Of a DNA stretch of 64,000 nt, positions 18,547 to 27,591 are shown piece by piece. Under the pieces are notes generated by a model. That model had not been told where the DNA came from and made no database searches. It saw only the letters and a list, made by a program, of their open reading frames with translations. The translations under genes were made by a program, and so were the position numbers. Source of the stretch: an uncultured Chlorobiota bacterium (lineage in GTDB: Bacteria > Bacteroidota > Ignavibacteria > UBA10030 > UBA6906); assembly GCA_900696645.1 (NCBI GenBank), contig CAADGV010000007.1, positions 248,001 through 312,000 of the forward strand, written 5' to 3'. Numbering within the stretch: the first letter of the stretch is position 1; each line of letters begins with the position of its first letter.

Positions 18547-21492
18547 ATGACCATCTCATCACTCACCCTGCGCCTGCGACGAAGGCTCATCGTTTGCCTC
18601 TGCATCTCCGGTGCAGCGGGCCACATTGCTATTGCCGCCGGCGGCAGAATTTCCGGCAGAATAACTGATGCCGGATCCCAAGAACCGCTGGTCGGCGTCA
18701 CTGTAGTTCTCAAGAATACTCTGCGCGGCACAATCACCGATTCACAAGGGAATTACTCCCTCGAAGAAATCCAGCCGGGCAGCCACACAATCCAAGTTAC
18801 GCATGTAGGATACGGAAGTGTATTGCGAAAGATCCGGGTTGGAGTATCCGAAACAACCACAGTTGATTTTTTTCTGGTTGAGAAGGAAGTGGAATTCTCT
18901 GACGAGGTGATTGCATATTCACCTGTCGTTGACCCGGGGCGCACAACTCCCAAAACAACTCTGACCAGGGGTGATATCGGGAGTCTTCCCCTCCGCTCTC
19001 AAGAATCCGCTTTGGTCGTTAGTCCCTCCGTCTATAGGGGATTCATCCGGGGCGGACGGCAGTATGAGACGAAGACCTTGATAGAAGGCGTGGATGTTAC
19101 GGACCAATTTCACGCGGCTGCAAGCGATCAAGCTTCCGTAACTCCCTATATGGTGTACAACGCAATCATGCGACAGTCACAGGCGAACCGCTCGTCACTT
19201 GTCAGCCTGAATGCGTTATCGGTTGACGAGACAAATGTTTTAGCGGGAACTACAAGCTCGGAGTACGGAAGCGCTACAGGCGGGGTCATCGAGTACAATC
19301 TTCAGGCTCCTGCGCCGGACTGGACAGCGAGAGTGAATGTGAGCCTGAGTCAGTTTGGCCTTAAGCATGCAGGTCCGCGAATCTACAATGATGATTCAAT
19401 CTATGCTCGTGAACGTGCCGGGTTGTTTGGCAAACATACCGCCGCCGACTCTACGAAAGCAAGACTGTACACCTACACGCCCGGAAAATACTCATACGGG
19501 GAACGGCCTGCTTTCGATGCCGAGTTTTCGTTAGGCAAAGGGTTCGATGAAGGGGGAGTGTTTTTTACAACACGCTTTTTCAATTCGCATGGCAGATTGC
19601 CGAATGAATTTACCAGAAGAATCAATTCCACGGCAAGGATGAACCTCCAGCCTGTTGAAGATATGAATCTCACAGGTTTGCTGATTGTGGAGGACAGGGG
19701 GCGCATTTTAGGTTGGAAGAACCGGGATTATGCCGACGATTTCCGCTATTTTCTCGAAGGCGTGCCGAAATGGGATGGAGTGAACGTTGTCGGCAGCGTG
19801 AAGTTCTCCCATGTTCTCACATCGAATTTGTTCTATGAAGTTCAGGCGAGTTTTGTGCGTGACCTGATGCGGCGGGGCTTCTCCGACGACAATAATGACG
19901 GCATCATCTCGCTTGATGAAGACGGCGACTTTCTCACCTTCGGAGATACCGCTCAGGTTAACAGATACATGGCAGCCAATGACGGAACCCAGTTCGAGAA
20001 ATTCTTCACGCCAAAACCGCGTAACGAGATCGGAAGCGAGACAACGCTGGGTAGTAACATTCCCTGGAAACTTGCCCGCCCTGGTATCTTTTATGAACGG
20101 TTCGTGAATTCTGTTTTCACTCTGAAAGGTGATGTGTCGAGCCGGCTTTCCGGCAGTCATCAGCTAAAGGCAGGAATGCAGTTTCGATTTCACAATCTTG
20201 CACGGACACTCCGTGCTGCCTATATCGGCGGTGTGTTTCCGCAATACAAGAACTATGTGGAAGAAATGTGGAACATCAAGCCGAAAGAGTACGGCGTGTA
20301 TGCTGAAGACAGAATAGAGTTTGAAGGGTTGATACTGAATCTTGGATTTCGTCTTGACGTTCTGGATCTCTCTGCCGGCGACTACGCAGACTATTTTGCA
20401 CCGTTTCGTGATGACACGACGTTGGTGAACGGTGGTGTCACGGATCTCCGGCGGCTTCCCGTTCGAGCTGAAAATGCTTCATCGAAAATATTCTTCTCTC
20501 CACGGCTTGGCGTTTCACATCCGATAAGTGATAAGGCGGCGCTGTACTTTTCGTTCTCGCGTCAGCAGCAGTCGCAACCATTTTCGAGGCTGTACAGCAA
20601 CTATAACGACTTCGGCAACCCGTCGCTTCCCGTCGTAACCCGCACGAATCAGGATCCGATCCGTTCCACCAACTATGATCTGGGAATTCAATGGATGTTT
20701 GCGGACAACTACGGCATTGACATCAACGCGTACTACAAAGACATAGAAAACTACGGAACGATCATGTTTTCGGTAACACCGCGATCTCCGTGGCGCGGGT
20801 ACAACATAAGCACGAATTTCGGCTATGCCGACTCGCGCGGTGTGGAGTTCACGCTTCGCTCGAATCCGACGCCGGTTCTTGAGTGGCTTACATTGGGAGG
20901 AAGAATATCCTACTCTTACAGTTACATCAAGCAAGCTGTGTATGCCGGAGGCAATGTCACGACATTCTCAACAGCGAGCGATAGCGCCCGCTACAACGGT
21001 CAACTGCCTTTTGATGACATCCGTTCATTTAATACCATCGAACGCAATGTGTTGGGGGGAAGCAGTACGCTGACGGGCGGCTACGATCGGACCCACAGAA
21101 TTGCCTTCAATCTCCTTTTCCGATTTCCGCACGGCATATCATTGTCCGGCGTCGGGACGTTTCAAAGCGGATTCTATTATCCGCTGACGCTCGGTGACCC
21201 TCGTGCACGCGAACTTGGCGTAGCTCCATGGAACAAACGGGTTGATTTGCGAGTTGAACAAGTCTTTACCATCGAAAGTATTGCCCGCATCGTTCTGTAT
21301 GTTGATATCATGAATGCATTCAATTGGACGAACATTGTTGCCTACAATTCTTCAACGCTCGGACAGGAAGCGTGGGAAAAATTCGGTGACCCGACGGGCG
21401 GAACGAAAATCAATCGTGCAGTTACACAGGACGGGTCAATGGTGTACGATATTCCTCGTGAATTCTATTTTGGTGTGAATGTCATTTTCTGA
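18547..21492 (+). CDS. TonB-dependent receptor-like outer-membrane protein with CarboxypepD_reg-like domain
   Basis: A 981-residue outer-membrane protein. A basic signal segment (RLRRRLIVCLC) is followed by a carboxypeptidase-regulatory-like domain (GRISGRITDAG to about 110), a plug-like region with FIRGGRQYETKTLIEGVDVTD, and a barrel with many aromatic-ended strands, ending in Phe (YFGVNVIF). It lacks an obvious N-terminal TonB box. The frame is open from GTG 18514; ATG 18547 gives the better signal peptide. It is followed one base later by a secreted protein and then a PorV-like protein, a grouping typical of FCB genomes with type IX-like export. Confidence 0.83.
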   Translation: MTISSLTLRLRRRLIVCLCISGAAGHIAIAAGGRISGRITDAGSQEPLVGVTVVLKNTLRGTITDSQGNYSLEEIQPGSHTIQVTHVGYGSVLRKIRVGVSETTTVDFFLVEKEVEFSDEVIAYSPVVDPGRTTPKTTLTRGDIGSLPLRSQESALVVSPSVYRGFIRGGRQYETKTLIEGVDVTDQFHAAASDQASVTPYMVYNAIMRQSQANRSSLVSLNALSVDETNVLAGTTSSEYGSATGGVIEYNLQAPAPDWTARVNVSLSQFGLKHAGPRIYNDDSIYARERAGLFGKHTAADSTKARLYTYTPGKYSYGERPAFDAEFSLGKGFDEGGVFFTTRFFNSHGRLPNEFTRRINSTARMNLQPVEDMNLTGLLIVEDRGRILGWKNRDYADDFRYFLEGVPKWDGVNVVGSVKFSHVLTSNLFYEVQASFVRDLMRRGFSDDNNDGIISLDEDGDFLTFGDTAQVNRYMAANDGTQFEKFFTPKPRNEIGSETTLGSNIPWKLARPGIFYERFVNSVFTLKGDVSSRLSGSHQLKAGMQFRFHNLARTLRAAYIGGVFPQYKNYVEEMWNIKPKEYGVYAEDRIEFEGLILNLGFRLDVLDLSAGDYADYFAPFRDDTTLVNGGVTDLRRLPVRAENASSKIFFSPRLGVSHPISDKAALYFSFSRQQQSQPFSRLYSNYNDFGNPSLPVVTRTNQDPIRSTNYDLGIQWMFADNYGIDINAYYKDIENYGTIMFSVTPRSPWRGYNISTNFGYADSRGVEFTLRSNPTPVLEWLTLGGRISYSYSYIKQAVYAGGNVTTFSTASDSARYNGQLPFDDIRSFNTIERNVLGGSSTLTGGYDRTHRIAFNLLFRFPHGISLSGVGTFQSGFYYPLTLGDPRARELGVAPWNKRVDLRVEQVFTIESIARIVLYVDIMNAFNWTNIVAYNSSTLGQEAWEKFGDPTGGTKINRAVTQDGSMVYDIPREFYFGVNVIF

Positions 21493-21493
21493 T

Positions 21494-23953
21494 ATGCGAA
21501 CTGTTGTCGTCATACTGTTTCTGATTGTGTTGGGAATATCATTCTCATTCTCGCAATCGTCTCTCGTTCCTGCTAACGGCGCCGGGATTATGGTGGGTGG
21601 CGAACTGTGGGATTCGTTTCACCCGCCGAATGGGGGAGCGTTATACGTCGAAGCAAACCAACCTGTTATTGCGAACATCCTCCGGATGGGGAATGTCGAT
21701 CGAACCTGGTCAACGCCCACACACATGTGGCCCGGTGGTTGGACAAACGGCAACTTCTGGGGGAAGAATACGTGGCTCACGGAATTTAATCCCGATTCGA
21801 CGTGGAACCCTCCTGCGATAGGCGGCCAGCCGAACCCCGCTTACAAAGCAACATCGGGCGGGCACTATGCGTTTGGCGCATATAAGTCAACTGTCGTCGG
21901 TGCTAACGATCCCAATCGTAACTACACTACTGAAACGCGCTGGGTAGATCCTGACAAACGTCATCACGCAATTTACGACGCTGGTTGGCCTACCAATATC
22001 GGCGTTGATGTGAAGATCAAGGTTCATCAATTCTCCCTCAATTGGAACAACTTCAACGACTTCATCATTGTTGAATTCACCCTTAAGAACACGGGCATTC
22101 TCGATATGAATGCCGACGGCGTTGCTGAACGAACAGGCAACATTATCCGGGCGCTTACGCTCATGGTGAATGGCGAATTCATGTGTTCATACAATCTCGG
22201 CCGTTCAGCCGGACGTTCGAACCGCTTCGGCGCAACCCGGGCCATCGGCTATATTGGCGATAACGACCCGAACGGCTCGCCGTGGGATATGATGGTTGGA
22301 TTTCCCGGAGAAAGCGGCGCCGGTCTGAAAGACATGGGCTTGAATGATTTTCCCCTTCGTTTCTATACGGATGTGTGGAGCGGTTGGAGTTGGCTTGCAG
22401 TGAAGCAGGGGGACAGCAGTTCTGATTCCCTGCATCTGCTTGCTGACAAGCAGACGTTGTACGGCACGCATCCGATTGGTAGCGGAAGCCGGAGAGGTTG
22501 GTTCACTTCCGGCGGACAAGGCCGCGGCTTGAATGTTCGAGAATTCAGCCACAACGATCCGCGAAGCATTCACACGGCGGCAATGGGAGTGTGGTATCGT
22601 GATGGAGGCAAAACCAGAGACGATTCCAATCCGTTGCGCCTTGACCCGAATCCTGAGTTCTTTGCAGGCGGAACGACAGGCAATCCAACCACGTTCATTC
22701 CCAAATCAAATCCTTCGCGGCCGCACGGTGACCGGAAACTCTTTTCGGACGAAAGCCCTGCCGCTTTTGAGGTGAACTCGTATGAGCCGGGCTGGACAAA
22801 AGGTTTCAGCGCCCCGAACAACTTTGATGGCGATATGTTCAGTGGTGTGGGACCATTTTCACTTCAAGTCGGGGAGAGCATAACAGTTGTATGGGCCGAA
22901 GCGGGTGGTTTCCGATTGCAAGGGATTCAAAATGCAATTGCCGCGGCACGATGGGCGTTTGAGAACGGGTACGACGTTCCCGAACCGCCACCTGTACCCG
23001 ATATGCTGGTCGAGAATACGCTCACGAAATCCGTGAAGATTCGTTGGGACGATCGTGCAAATGCGCATCCCCGCTTTGCGGGCTACAAAATCTACAAGGC
23101 ATCGCTCGCCAAGCAGATCAATTGGCTTGAGACCGGAATGCGCGGGTTGGATTTGTACTGGATGAACACAACCCCCGGTGCCACACCGCAGAGCTTGCTT
23201 TCCTCCGTCAATCCGAATTTTACCGCGCAGAGTTTTGTCGAGGGGCGGAACGGTGTGCCCGATTCGTGGGGGCCGTATGAACTTGTTGCGATAGTTCCGG
23301 CTGCACAGTTGGGATCTGTAACTGATCCTTCGTCGAACGGCTATGCGTACTCATGGGAAGACAAGCAGGTGGATCTTGGTTTCAAGTATTGGTACTACGT
23401 TGCTGCATATACTCACGAGGTGCCGCCCGTGGATTTGGGACCATCCTATTCAGGATTGAACAACCCGGCAACAAACACGCTTGAAACATCGAACCTGAAC
23501 CGCAATGGCGCAAGCGGGCTGTGGATGGATACGTATCCGTTTGCGGATTTGAACAGTTTCTTCCCGAAAACGGCTGCAGGTCAGAAAGCTATAGGCGCCG
23601 GGTTCGTTGTGAAGTCTGCTGTTTCGGAACCCGCTAAACTTGCAAGCGGAGCGGCCCGGATTTCCGTCAAGCCCAATCCCTACAAAAAGAAAGCGCTCTT
23701 CGACAGCGCAGTTGATCCGTTCGACCACAAAGTTACTTTCTACAATCTGCCCGCAAGGGCGAAGATAACCGTACTTGATGTGTCAGGTCAAATTATCAAA
23801 GAAATTCCCTTTGAAAGCAACGATCCGAACAACGGAAGCGTGTTCTGGGATTTGTTTTCAAAAGATGGAATCGAAGTAGCAAGCGGCCTTTACGTGTACG
23901 TTGTAGAATATGACGGCGGGAAGCACGTCGGCTATTTGTCGATTTTGAGATGA
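21494..23953 (+). CDS. Large secreted protein with type IX-like C-terminal tail
   Basis: An 819-residue exported protein. The signal peptide (about 1-20) ends FSFSQ. The long N-terminal part (to about 490) is rich in Trp, Asn and Gly and matches no family I know. A fibronectin III-like segment follows (about 500-640; VKIRWDD and YKIYKAS). The last 95 residues (from VKPNPYKKK) have the layout of a T9SS sorting or FlgD-like Ig domain: KITVLDVSGQIIKEI, a WDLFSKDG turn, GLYVYVVE and a basic end, YLSILR. ATG 21494 follows the receptor stop by one base, so the two are coupled. Confidence 0.75.
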   Translation: MRTVVVILFLIVLGISFSFSQSSLVPANGAGIMVGGELWDSFHPPNGGALYVEANQPVIANILRMGNVDRTWSTPTHMWPGGWTNGNFWGKNTWLTEFNPDSTWNPPAIGGQPNPAYKATSGGHYAFGAYKSTVVGANDPNRNYTTETRWVDPDKRHHAIYDAGWPTNIGVDVKIKVHQFSLNWNNFNDFIIVEFTLKNTGILDMNADGVAERTGNIIRALTLMVNGEFMCSYNLGRSAGRSNRFGATRAIGYIGDNDPNGSPWDMMVGFPGESGAGLKDMGLNDFPLRFYTDVWSGWSWLAVKQGDSSSDSLHLLADKQTLYGTHPIGSGSRRGWFTSGGQGRGLNVREFSHNDPRSIHTAAMGVWYRDGGKTRDDSNPLRLDPNPEFFAGGTTGNPTTFIPKSNPSRPHGDRKLFSDESPAAFEVNSYEPGWTKGFSAPNNFDGDMFSGVGPFSLQVGESITVVWAEAGGFRLQGIQNAIAAARWAFENGYDVPEPPPVPDMLVENTLTKSVKIRWDDRANAHPRFAGYKIYKASLAKQINWLETGMRGLDLYWMNTTPGATPQSLLSSVNPNFTAQSFVEGRNGVPDSWGPYELVAIVPAAQLGSVTDPSSNGYAYSWEDKQVDLGFKYWYYVAAYTHEVPPVDLGPSYSGLNNPATNTLETSNLNRNGASGLWMDTYPFADLNSFFPKTAAGQKAIGAGFVVKSAVSEPAKLASGAARISVKPNPYKKKALFDSAVDPFDHKVTFYNLPARAKITVLDVSGQIIKEIPFESNDPNNGSVFWDLFSKDGIEVASGLYVYVVEYDGGKHVGYLSILR

Positions 23954-23962
23954 GGTGAACAC

Positions 23963-24214
23963 ATGACGATAACCATTCATCCTCATGCACATCAAAGAAT
24001 GGCAGAAAGAGGGGCAACAGAAGAAGAGGTGAGGGCAACTATCGGAATGGGAGAGCGGTTCCCGGCAAAATTTGGGCGTACGGGCTTTCGCAGGAATTTT
24101 CCGTTTGGACGGCAATGGCGGGGCAAGGTCTATGAGACTAAACAAATCGAAGCTTACGCAGTTAGCGATAACGATGGATGGGTTGTAATTACGATTGTAA
24201 CCAAGTATTTTTGA
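23963..24214 (+). CDS. DUF4258-type small protein (possible toxin-like partner)
   Basis: An 83-residue protein. The pattern HPHAHQRMAERGATEEEV, a central FRRNF/GKVYETKQIEAYAV and C-terminal VVITIVTKYF match the DUF4258 layout (H-x-RM-x-RG helix, then a small beta sheet). DUF4258 proteins are often next to DUF2283 or antitoxin-like genes and are suspected, not proven, to be toxin-like. GAGGTG precedes the ATG. It lies 9 bases after the large secreted protein gene and 17 before a DUF2283 gene. Confidence 0.75.
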   Translation: MTITIHPHAHQRMAERGATEEEVRATIGMGERFPAKFGRTGFRRNFPFGRQWRGKVYETKQIEAYAVSDNDGWVVITIVTKYF

Positions 24215-24231
24215 GATAGAAGGAGAGAGAC

Positions 24232-24468
24232 ATGAAACTCACATATGATCCGCGTTACAATATTGCGTACATCCATTTTCGTGAAAAGGGCACAGAGGTG
24301 GAGACGATTAAGATCAGCGATGAACTTGTGATTGATCTCGCGCCTGACGGTTCTGTGTACGGAATCGAGCTCTTGAATGCGAACGAGCAGATACGAATCG
24401 GAGATGATGGAAAGTTCCTTCTTGTAAATGGAGCTACAGGTAAACAAGAAGTACTCACATTTGGGTAA
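24232..24468 (+). CDS. DUF2283-family small protein
   Basis: A 78-residue protein: MKLTYDPRYNIAYIHF, then SDELVIDLAPDGSVYGIEL and a short tail. This is the compact DUF2283 beta-fold. A strong Shine-Dalgarno sequence, AAGGAGAG, precedes the ATG. It pairs with the DUF4258 gene just upstream, a recurrent pairing in bacterial genomes whose role is not established. Both sit between a secreted protein and a PorV-like gene, an unusual place for a toxin-antitoxin-like pair. Confidence 0.82.
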   Translation: MKLTYDPRYNIAYIHFREKGTEVETIKISDELVIDLAPDGSVYGIELLNANEQIRIGDDGKFLLVNGATGKQEVLTFG

Positions 24469-24477
24469 GGCATCGCG

Positions 24478-25509
24478 TTGCTGGGACTCTTGATACGATA
24501 TCGTCAGTGTTCTGTTCTGTTGCTGATCCTGTTGACGATTCAACCGGGGTTTTCTCAAACCCGTAAAGGAGGCCTTACCGGCGCCGCATTTCTCAAAGTC
24601 GGGGTCGGAGCAAGAGCAGTGGGTCTCGGTTCGGCAGCAACTGCCCTGACGGGAGATGTAAACCAGATGTTCTGGAATCCCGCCGGAATTGCCCTGCAGC
24701 CCGGTGATGCCCTCGTACAGGCGACGTTTGGCTACAACAAGTGGATTGCAGGCCTCGGCCATCACAGTGCTGCGGTTTCATACAACTGGGAGAATGTCGG
24801 AACGTTCGGGGTGGGATTTATTTCGTTCGGAATATCCGGCATCCCCGCCGACAGGGATGTGCCGGTTGATCCGGCGCTGATTCAATTTCAAGTTGACCGG
24901 AATACGTCGGCAACATACGACTATCGGGATGTTGCATTTCAACTCAGCGTTGCACGCTATTTCACGGACAGGCTCTCGCTTGGCATTACGGCGAAAATCG
25001 TCTCCCAGTCAATCGACGGGCTGAGTACAGGGGCGCTTGCTTTCGATGCAGGATCGGTGTATGCAATCGGAGTATTGGACTGGAAGATTGCGGCGCGGTT
25101 CAGCAATCTCGGCTCGGATTTGAAATTCTATGACATCGCATACGGCCTGCCGCTTTCATTCAGCATCGGCACGGCACTCTCTCCCCTCAAGTCGGACGAG
25201 CATGAACTGATGCTTGCTCTTGATGCAGTAAAACCCCAGGACGGGCCGCAGTATTTTTTCAGCGGCGTCGAGTACACGTTCATGAACGTGGTTTCCGTTC
25301 GGGGAGGGTGGAAGTTCAACTACTCCGGAACGGATGACGGCGGCAACTCATCCCGTTCAGCCATCAACAGCACAATCGAGGGATTGTCCGTTGGTGCCGG
25401 CGTACGGACAACAGTTCAGGGATTCGATATCGGCGTGGACTATTCGTTCACGAAGATGGAATTGCTGAGTGCCGCACACCGCTTTTCACTTCAGTTGGGA
25501 ATGAAGTAG
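24478..25509 (+). CDS. PorV/PorQ-family outer-membrane protein
   Basis: A 343-residue protein. The signal peptide ends PGFSQ (about 26). The mature start GAAFLKVGVGARAVGLGSA, then NQMFWNPAGIA, is the hallmark of the PorV/PorQ (UPF0164) family of 14-strand barrels. PorV shuttles type IX substrates in Bacteroidota; here the substrate candidate is the large secreted protein upstream. The start is TTG 24478, 9 bases after the DUF2283 stop; no ATG gives a signal peptide. It converges with a minus-strand gene 16 bases on. Confidence 0.85.
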   Translation: MLGLLIRYRQCSVLLLILLTIQPGFSQTRKGGLTGAAFLKVGVGARAVGLGSAATALTGDVNQMFWNPAGIALQPGDALVQATFGYNKWIAGLGHHSAAVSYNWENVGTFGVGFISFGISGIPADRDVPVDPALIQFQVDRNTSATYDYRDVAFQLSVARYFTDRLSLGITAKIVSQSIDGLSTGALAFDAGSVYAIGVLDWKIAARFSNLGSDLKFYDIAYGLPLSFSIGTALSPLKSDEHELMLALDAVKPQDGPQYFFSGVEYTFMNVVSVRGGWKFNYSGTDDGGNSSRSAINSTIEGLSVGAGVRTTVQGFDIGVDYSFTKMELLSAAHRFSLQLGMK

Positions 25510-25525
25510 AACGGCAAGGGGCAAG

Positions 25526-25933
25526 CTAATTCAACCTGCTTCCCGCCTGCCGCAACTGCTGAATCACCGCAACAAGCTTGTCGCCATCTATCGGCTTCTG
25601 CAAGAATGCATCAATTCCGGCCGCAATGATTTCTTTCGATGAATAGAATTGTGAGTATGCCGTTACCATAATGATCGGGAACCCGGGGCGTTCCTTCTTG
25701 GCCTTTCGGGAAAACTCGATCCCGTTCATCTTCGGCATGTCAAGATCGACAATTGCCATATCGGGCAGGTCGGTGTTCATGAGTTCGAGGGCTTGCTCGC
25801 CGTTTCCCGCCTCGATAATATCGTACTTGTTGGAAGCAAGGAGATGTCTGAGGGCGACGCGAAACTCTTCATTATCATCGATGAGGAGAATCTTCAGTTC
25901 AGGTTTCATGGCATTTGTGTTTTGTGAGTTCAT
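25526..25933 (-). CDS. Single-domain response regulator (receiver only)
   Basis: A 135-residue CheY-like receiver. Asp19-Asp20 lie in LLIDDN, the phospho-acceptor is Asp63 in VDLDMP, and the conserved Lys is in FLQKP near 116. There is no output domain, so it probably acts through protein contacts or phosphorelay. GGGGG lies 4 bases before the start codon at 25933. It follows the aminotransferase gene by 15 bases on the same strand, probably as an operon. Confidence 0.9.
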   Translation of the reverse strand: MNSQNTNAMKPELKILLIDDNEEFRVALRHLLASNKYDIIEAGNGEQALELMNTDLPDMAIVDLDMPKMNGIEFSRKAKKERPGFPIIMVTAYSQFYSSKEIIAAGIDAFLQKPIDGDKLVAVIQQLRQAGSRLN

Positions 25934-25948
25934 GATTCCCCCGGTGGT

Positions 25949-27151
25949 TTAGTACAGTTGTTGAATAGCTTCCTGAGTTGCAGAAATCGCAAGCTCAATG
26001 TCAGTTGCAGAATTATAGAAATGCGGCGCATAGCGGAGCTTGCCATCCCGCAACGCGATAGCCATATCCCGGCGTTCGAGTTGCCGGAACACAGATTCGG
26101 CATTCATCCCTTGACCGAGTTCAATGGTTACAATCCCCGCCCGCTTGTTCATGCCGCCCGGCGTTATAACCCTCACGCCGTCAATCGAGCGGAGGCCGTC
26201 AAGAAGCAACTGCGTCAAGGTGAGGATGTGCCCCTCGATTTCTTCGAGGCCGAATTCCAGCAGCGTAGAGAGAGCTGCCTCCATTCCCCACAAGGATGGG
26301 ATATTCTTCGTTCCTCCTTCAAATCGTCTCGCCGATGAGGCCAAGGATTGTCCGTAGTCAAAGAAATTCCACGGCTCCTCAACGGCAAGCCAGCCAACGT
26401 GTGCCGGTTGAATTTTGGACTGAAGCTCTTCTGTAAGATAAAGCCAGCCCGATCCGTGCGGGCCCATCTGCCATTTCTGGCATCCCGCTGCGAGAGCGTC
26501 AATCTTCATGCTCTGAACATCCAAACGAACAGCGCCAACAGCCTGAATTCCATCTACCACAAACACAATCCCCTTCTCCCTGCAAAGCGAACCGATTGCT
26601 GCAAGGTCGGCACGGTATCCGGTGAGAAATTGAACGGCACTCAGCGCCACCAGTTTTGTCTTCTCGGAAATCGAATCAGCGATCAACTGGGGGGTTGGGT
26701 GCCCTTTACCTTTCGGGATGACATCGATTTCGACGCCCAAACGCTTCAAATTGAGATATGGCCACACATTCGCCGGAAACTCATCCTCATGCAAAAGAAC
26801 CCTGTCCCCGCTCTTCCACGTCAACCCCGAAGCAACAACATTCAAGGGGTCCGAGGTGTTGGTCAAAAGGGCTATGCGCTCGGTTGATTCGGCATGTATC
26901 AGAACTCTTACCCGTTCTCTGCATTCTGCGATTTTCGGTACATCAAGAGACAAGTACGTATCAATGGCCCCTTCGGAGCGTTGCTGCAAGTGTAACGTGA
27001 TCGCATCAACGACACGGGTTGAGAGGGGGGATGTTCCTGCATGATTTAGATATATCTTGCCGGTTCTTGTATGGGGGAACAGGGCTCTGGCTTCTGCCAG
27101 AACTTTCTCAGGAAGCAACTCCGTTTTTTCTTGCTCAAAAACCGCGTGCAT
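25949..27151 (-). CDS. Class V aminotransferase (cysteine desulfurase/epimerase-like), PLP-dependent
   Basis: A 400-residue PLP enzyme. It opens with IYLNHAGTSPLS (33-44), has Asp200 in VVDGIQAVG for the PLP pyridine, the Schiff-base Lys226 in GCQKWQMGPHG, and FEGGTKNIPS for the phosphate. It resembles isopenicillin N epimerase-like and SufS-like proteins. No catalytic cysteine loop typical of SufS is evident, so the reaction is left open. The nearest neighbours give no pathway clue. Confidence 0.85.
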   Translation of the reverse strand: MHAVFEQEKTELLPEKVLAEARALFPHTRTGKIYLNHAGTSPLSTRVVDAITLHLQQRSEGAIDTYLSLDVPKIAECRERVRVLIHAESTERIALLTNTSDPLNVVASGLTWKSGDRVLLHEDEFPANVWPYLNLKRLGVEIDVIPKGKGHPTPQLIADSISEKTKLVALSAVQFLTGYRADLAAIGSLCREKGIVFVVDGIQAVGAVRLDVQSMKIDALAAGCQKWQMGPHGSGWLYLTEELQSKIQPAHVGWLAVEEPWNFFDYGQSLASSARRFEGGTKNIPSLWGMEAALSTLLEFGLEEIEGHILTLTQLLLDGLRSIDGVRVITPGGMNKRAGIVTIELGQGMNAESVFRQLERRDMAIALRDGKLRYAPHFYNSATDIELAISATQEAIQQLY

Positions 27152-27250
27152 AGGGCGTAGTGATGGTTAATTGTGAGTGAGGCGAACTGAATCATTAAAG
27201 TTACGCAAATTTTGAATTTCGTTTGTTTCTCTAAGGACCTCACGCTAAAT

Positions 27251-27335
27251 CCCTCTCCTGAGAGGAGAGGGCCTTTATCGAAACCTCGCTCAAATCTCCC
27301 TCCTCCTCTTAGGAGAAGGGGCCGGGAGATGAGGT
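27251..27335. repeat. Two adjacent hairpin-forming repeats (REP/MITE-like)
   Basis: The first is a perfect 9-bp inverted repeat, CCCTCTCCT/AGGAGAGGG (27251-27259, 27263-27271). The second is a larger imperfect hairpin: ACCTC (27283) pairs with GAGGT (27331-27335), ATCTCCC (27294) with GGGAGAT (27324-27330), and CTCCT with AGGAG around a CTT loop. They lie in a 440-base spacer (27152-27591) upstream of the large glycosyltransferase gene. Similar CTCTCC/GGAGAG elements are scattered in many environmental genomes. No transposase is nearby. The rest of the spacer shows nothing recognisable. Confidence 0.6.
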
Positions 27336-27591
27336 CGGTATCAAGAATAGAAGCGCCTTTGGGTTTTGCGTAACATCAGTGAATCAGTTCGGATGCTCCT
27401 CAACCCTCAAAAAATACCAAGTTGGGGGAGCAGAAGCAAAGGAATTGTAGTGTCTGCGCGATTCGCGACCAGATGACCAATATTGTTCACCTGAGTTTGT
27501 CACTACTGCCGAACTCCACTTCGAAATGGTGTTCTTTTCGGGCATGATCCTTGAGTGAGTGCAGTCGACCAATCCCCCGTCAGGGAAGGGT

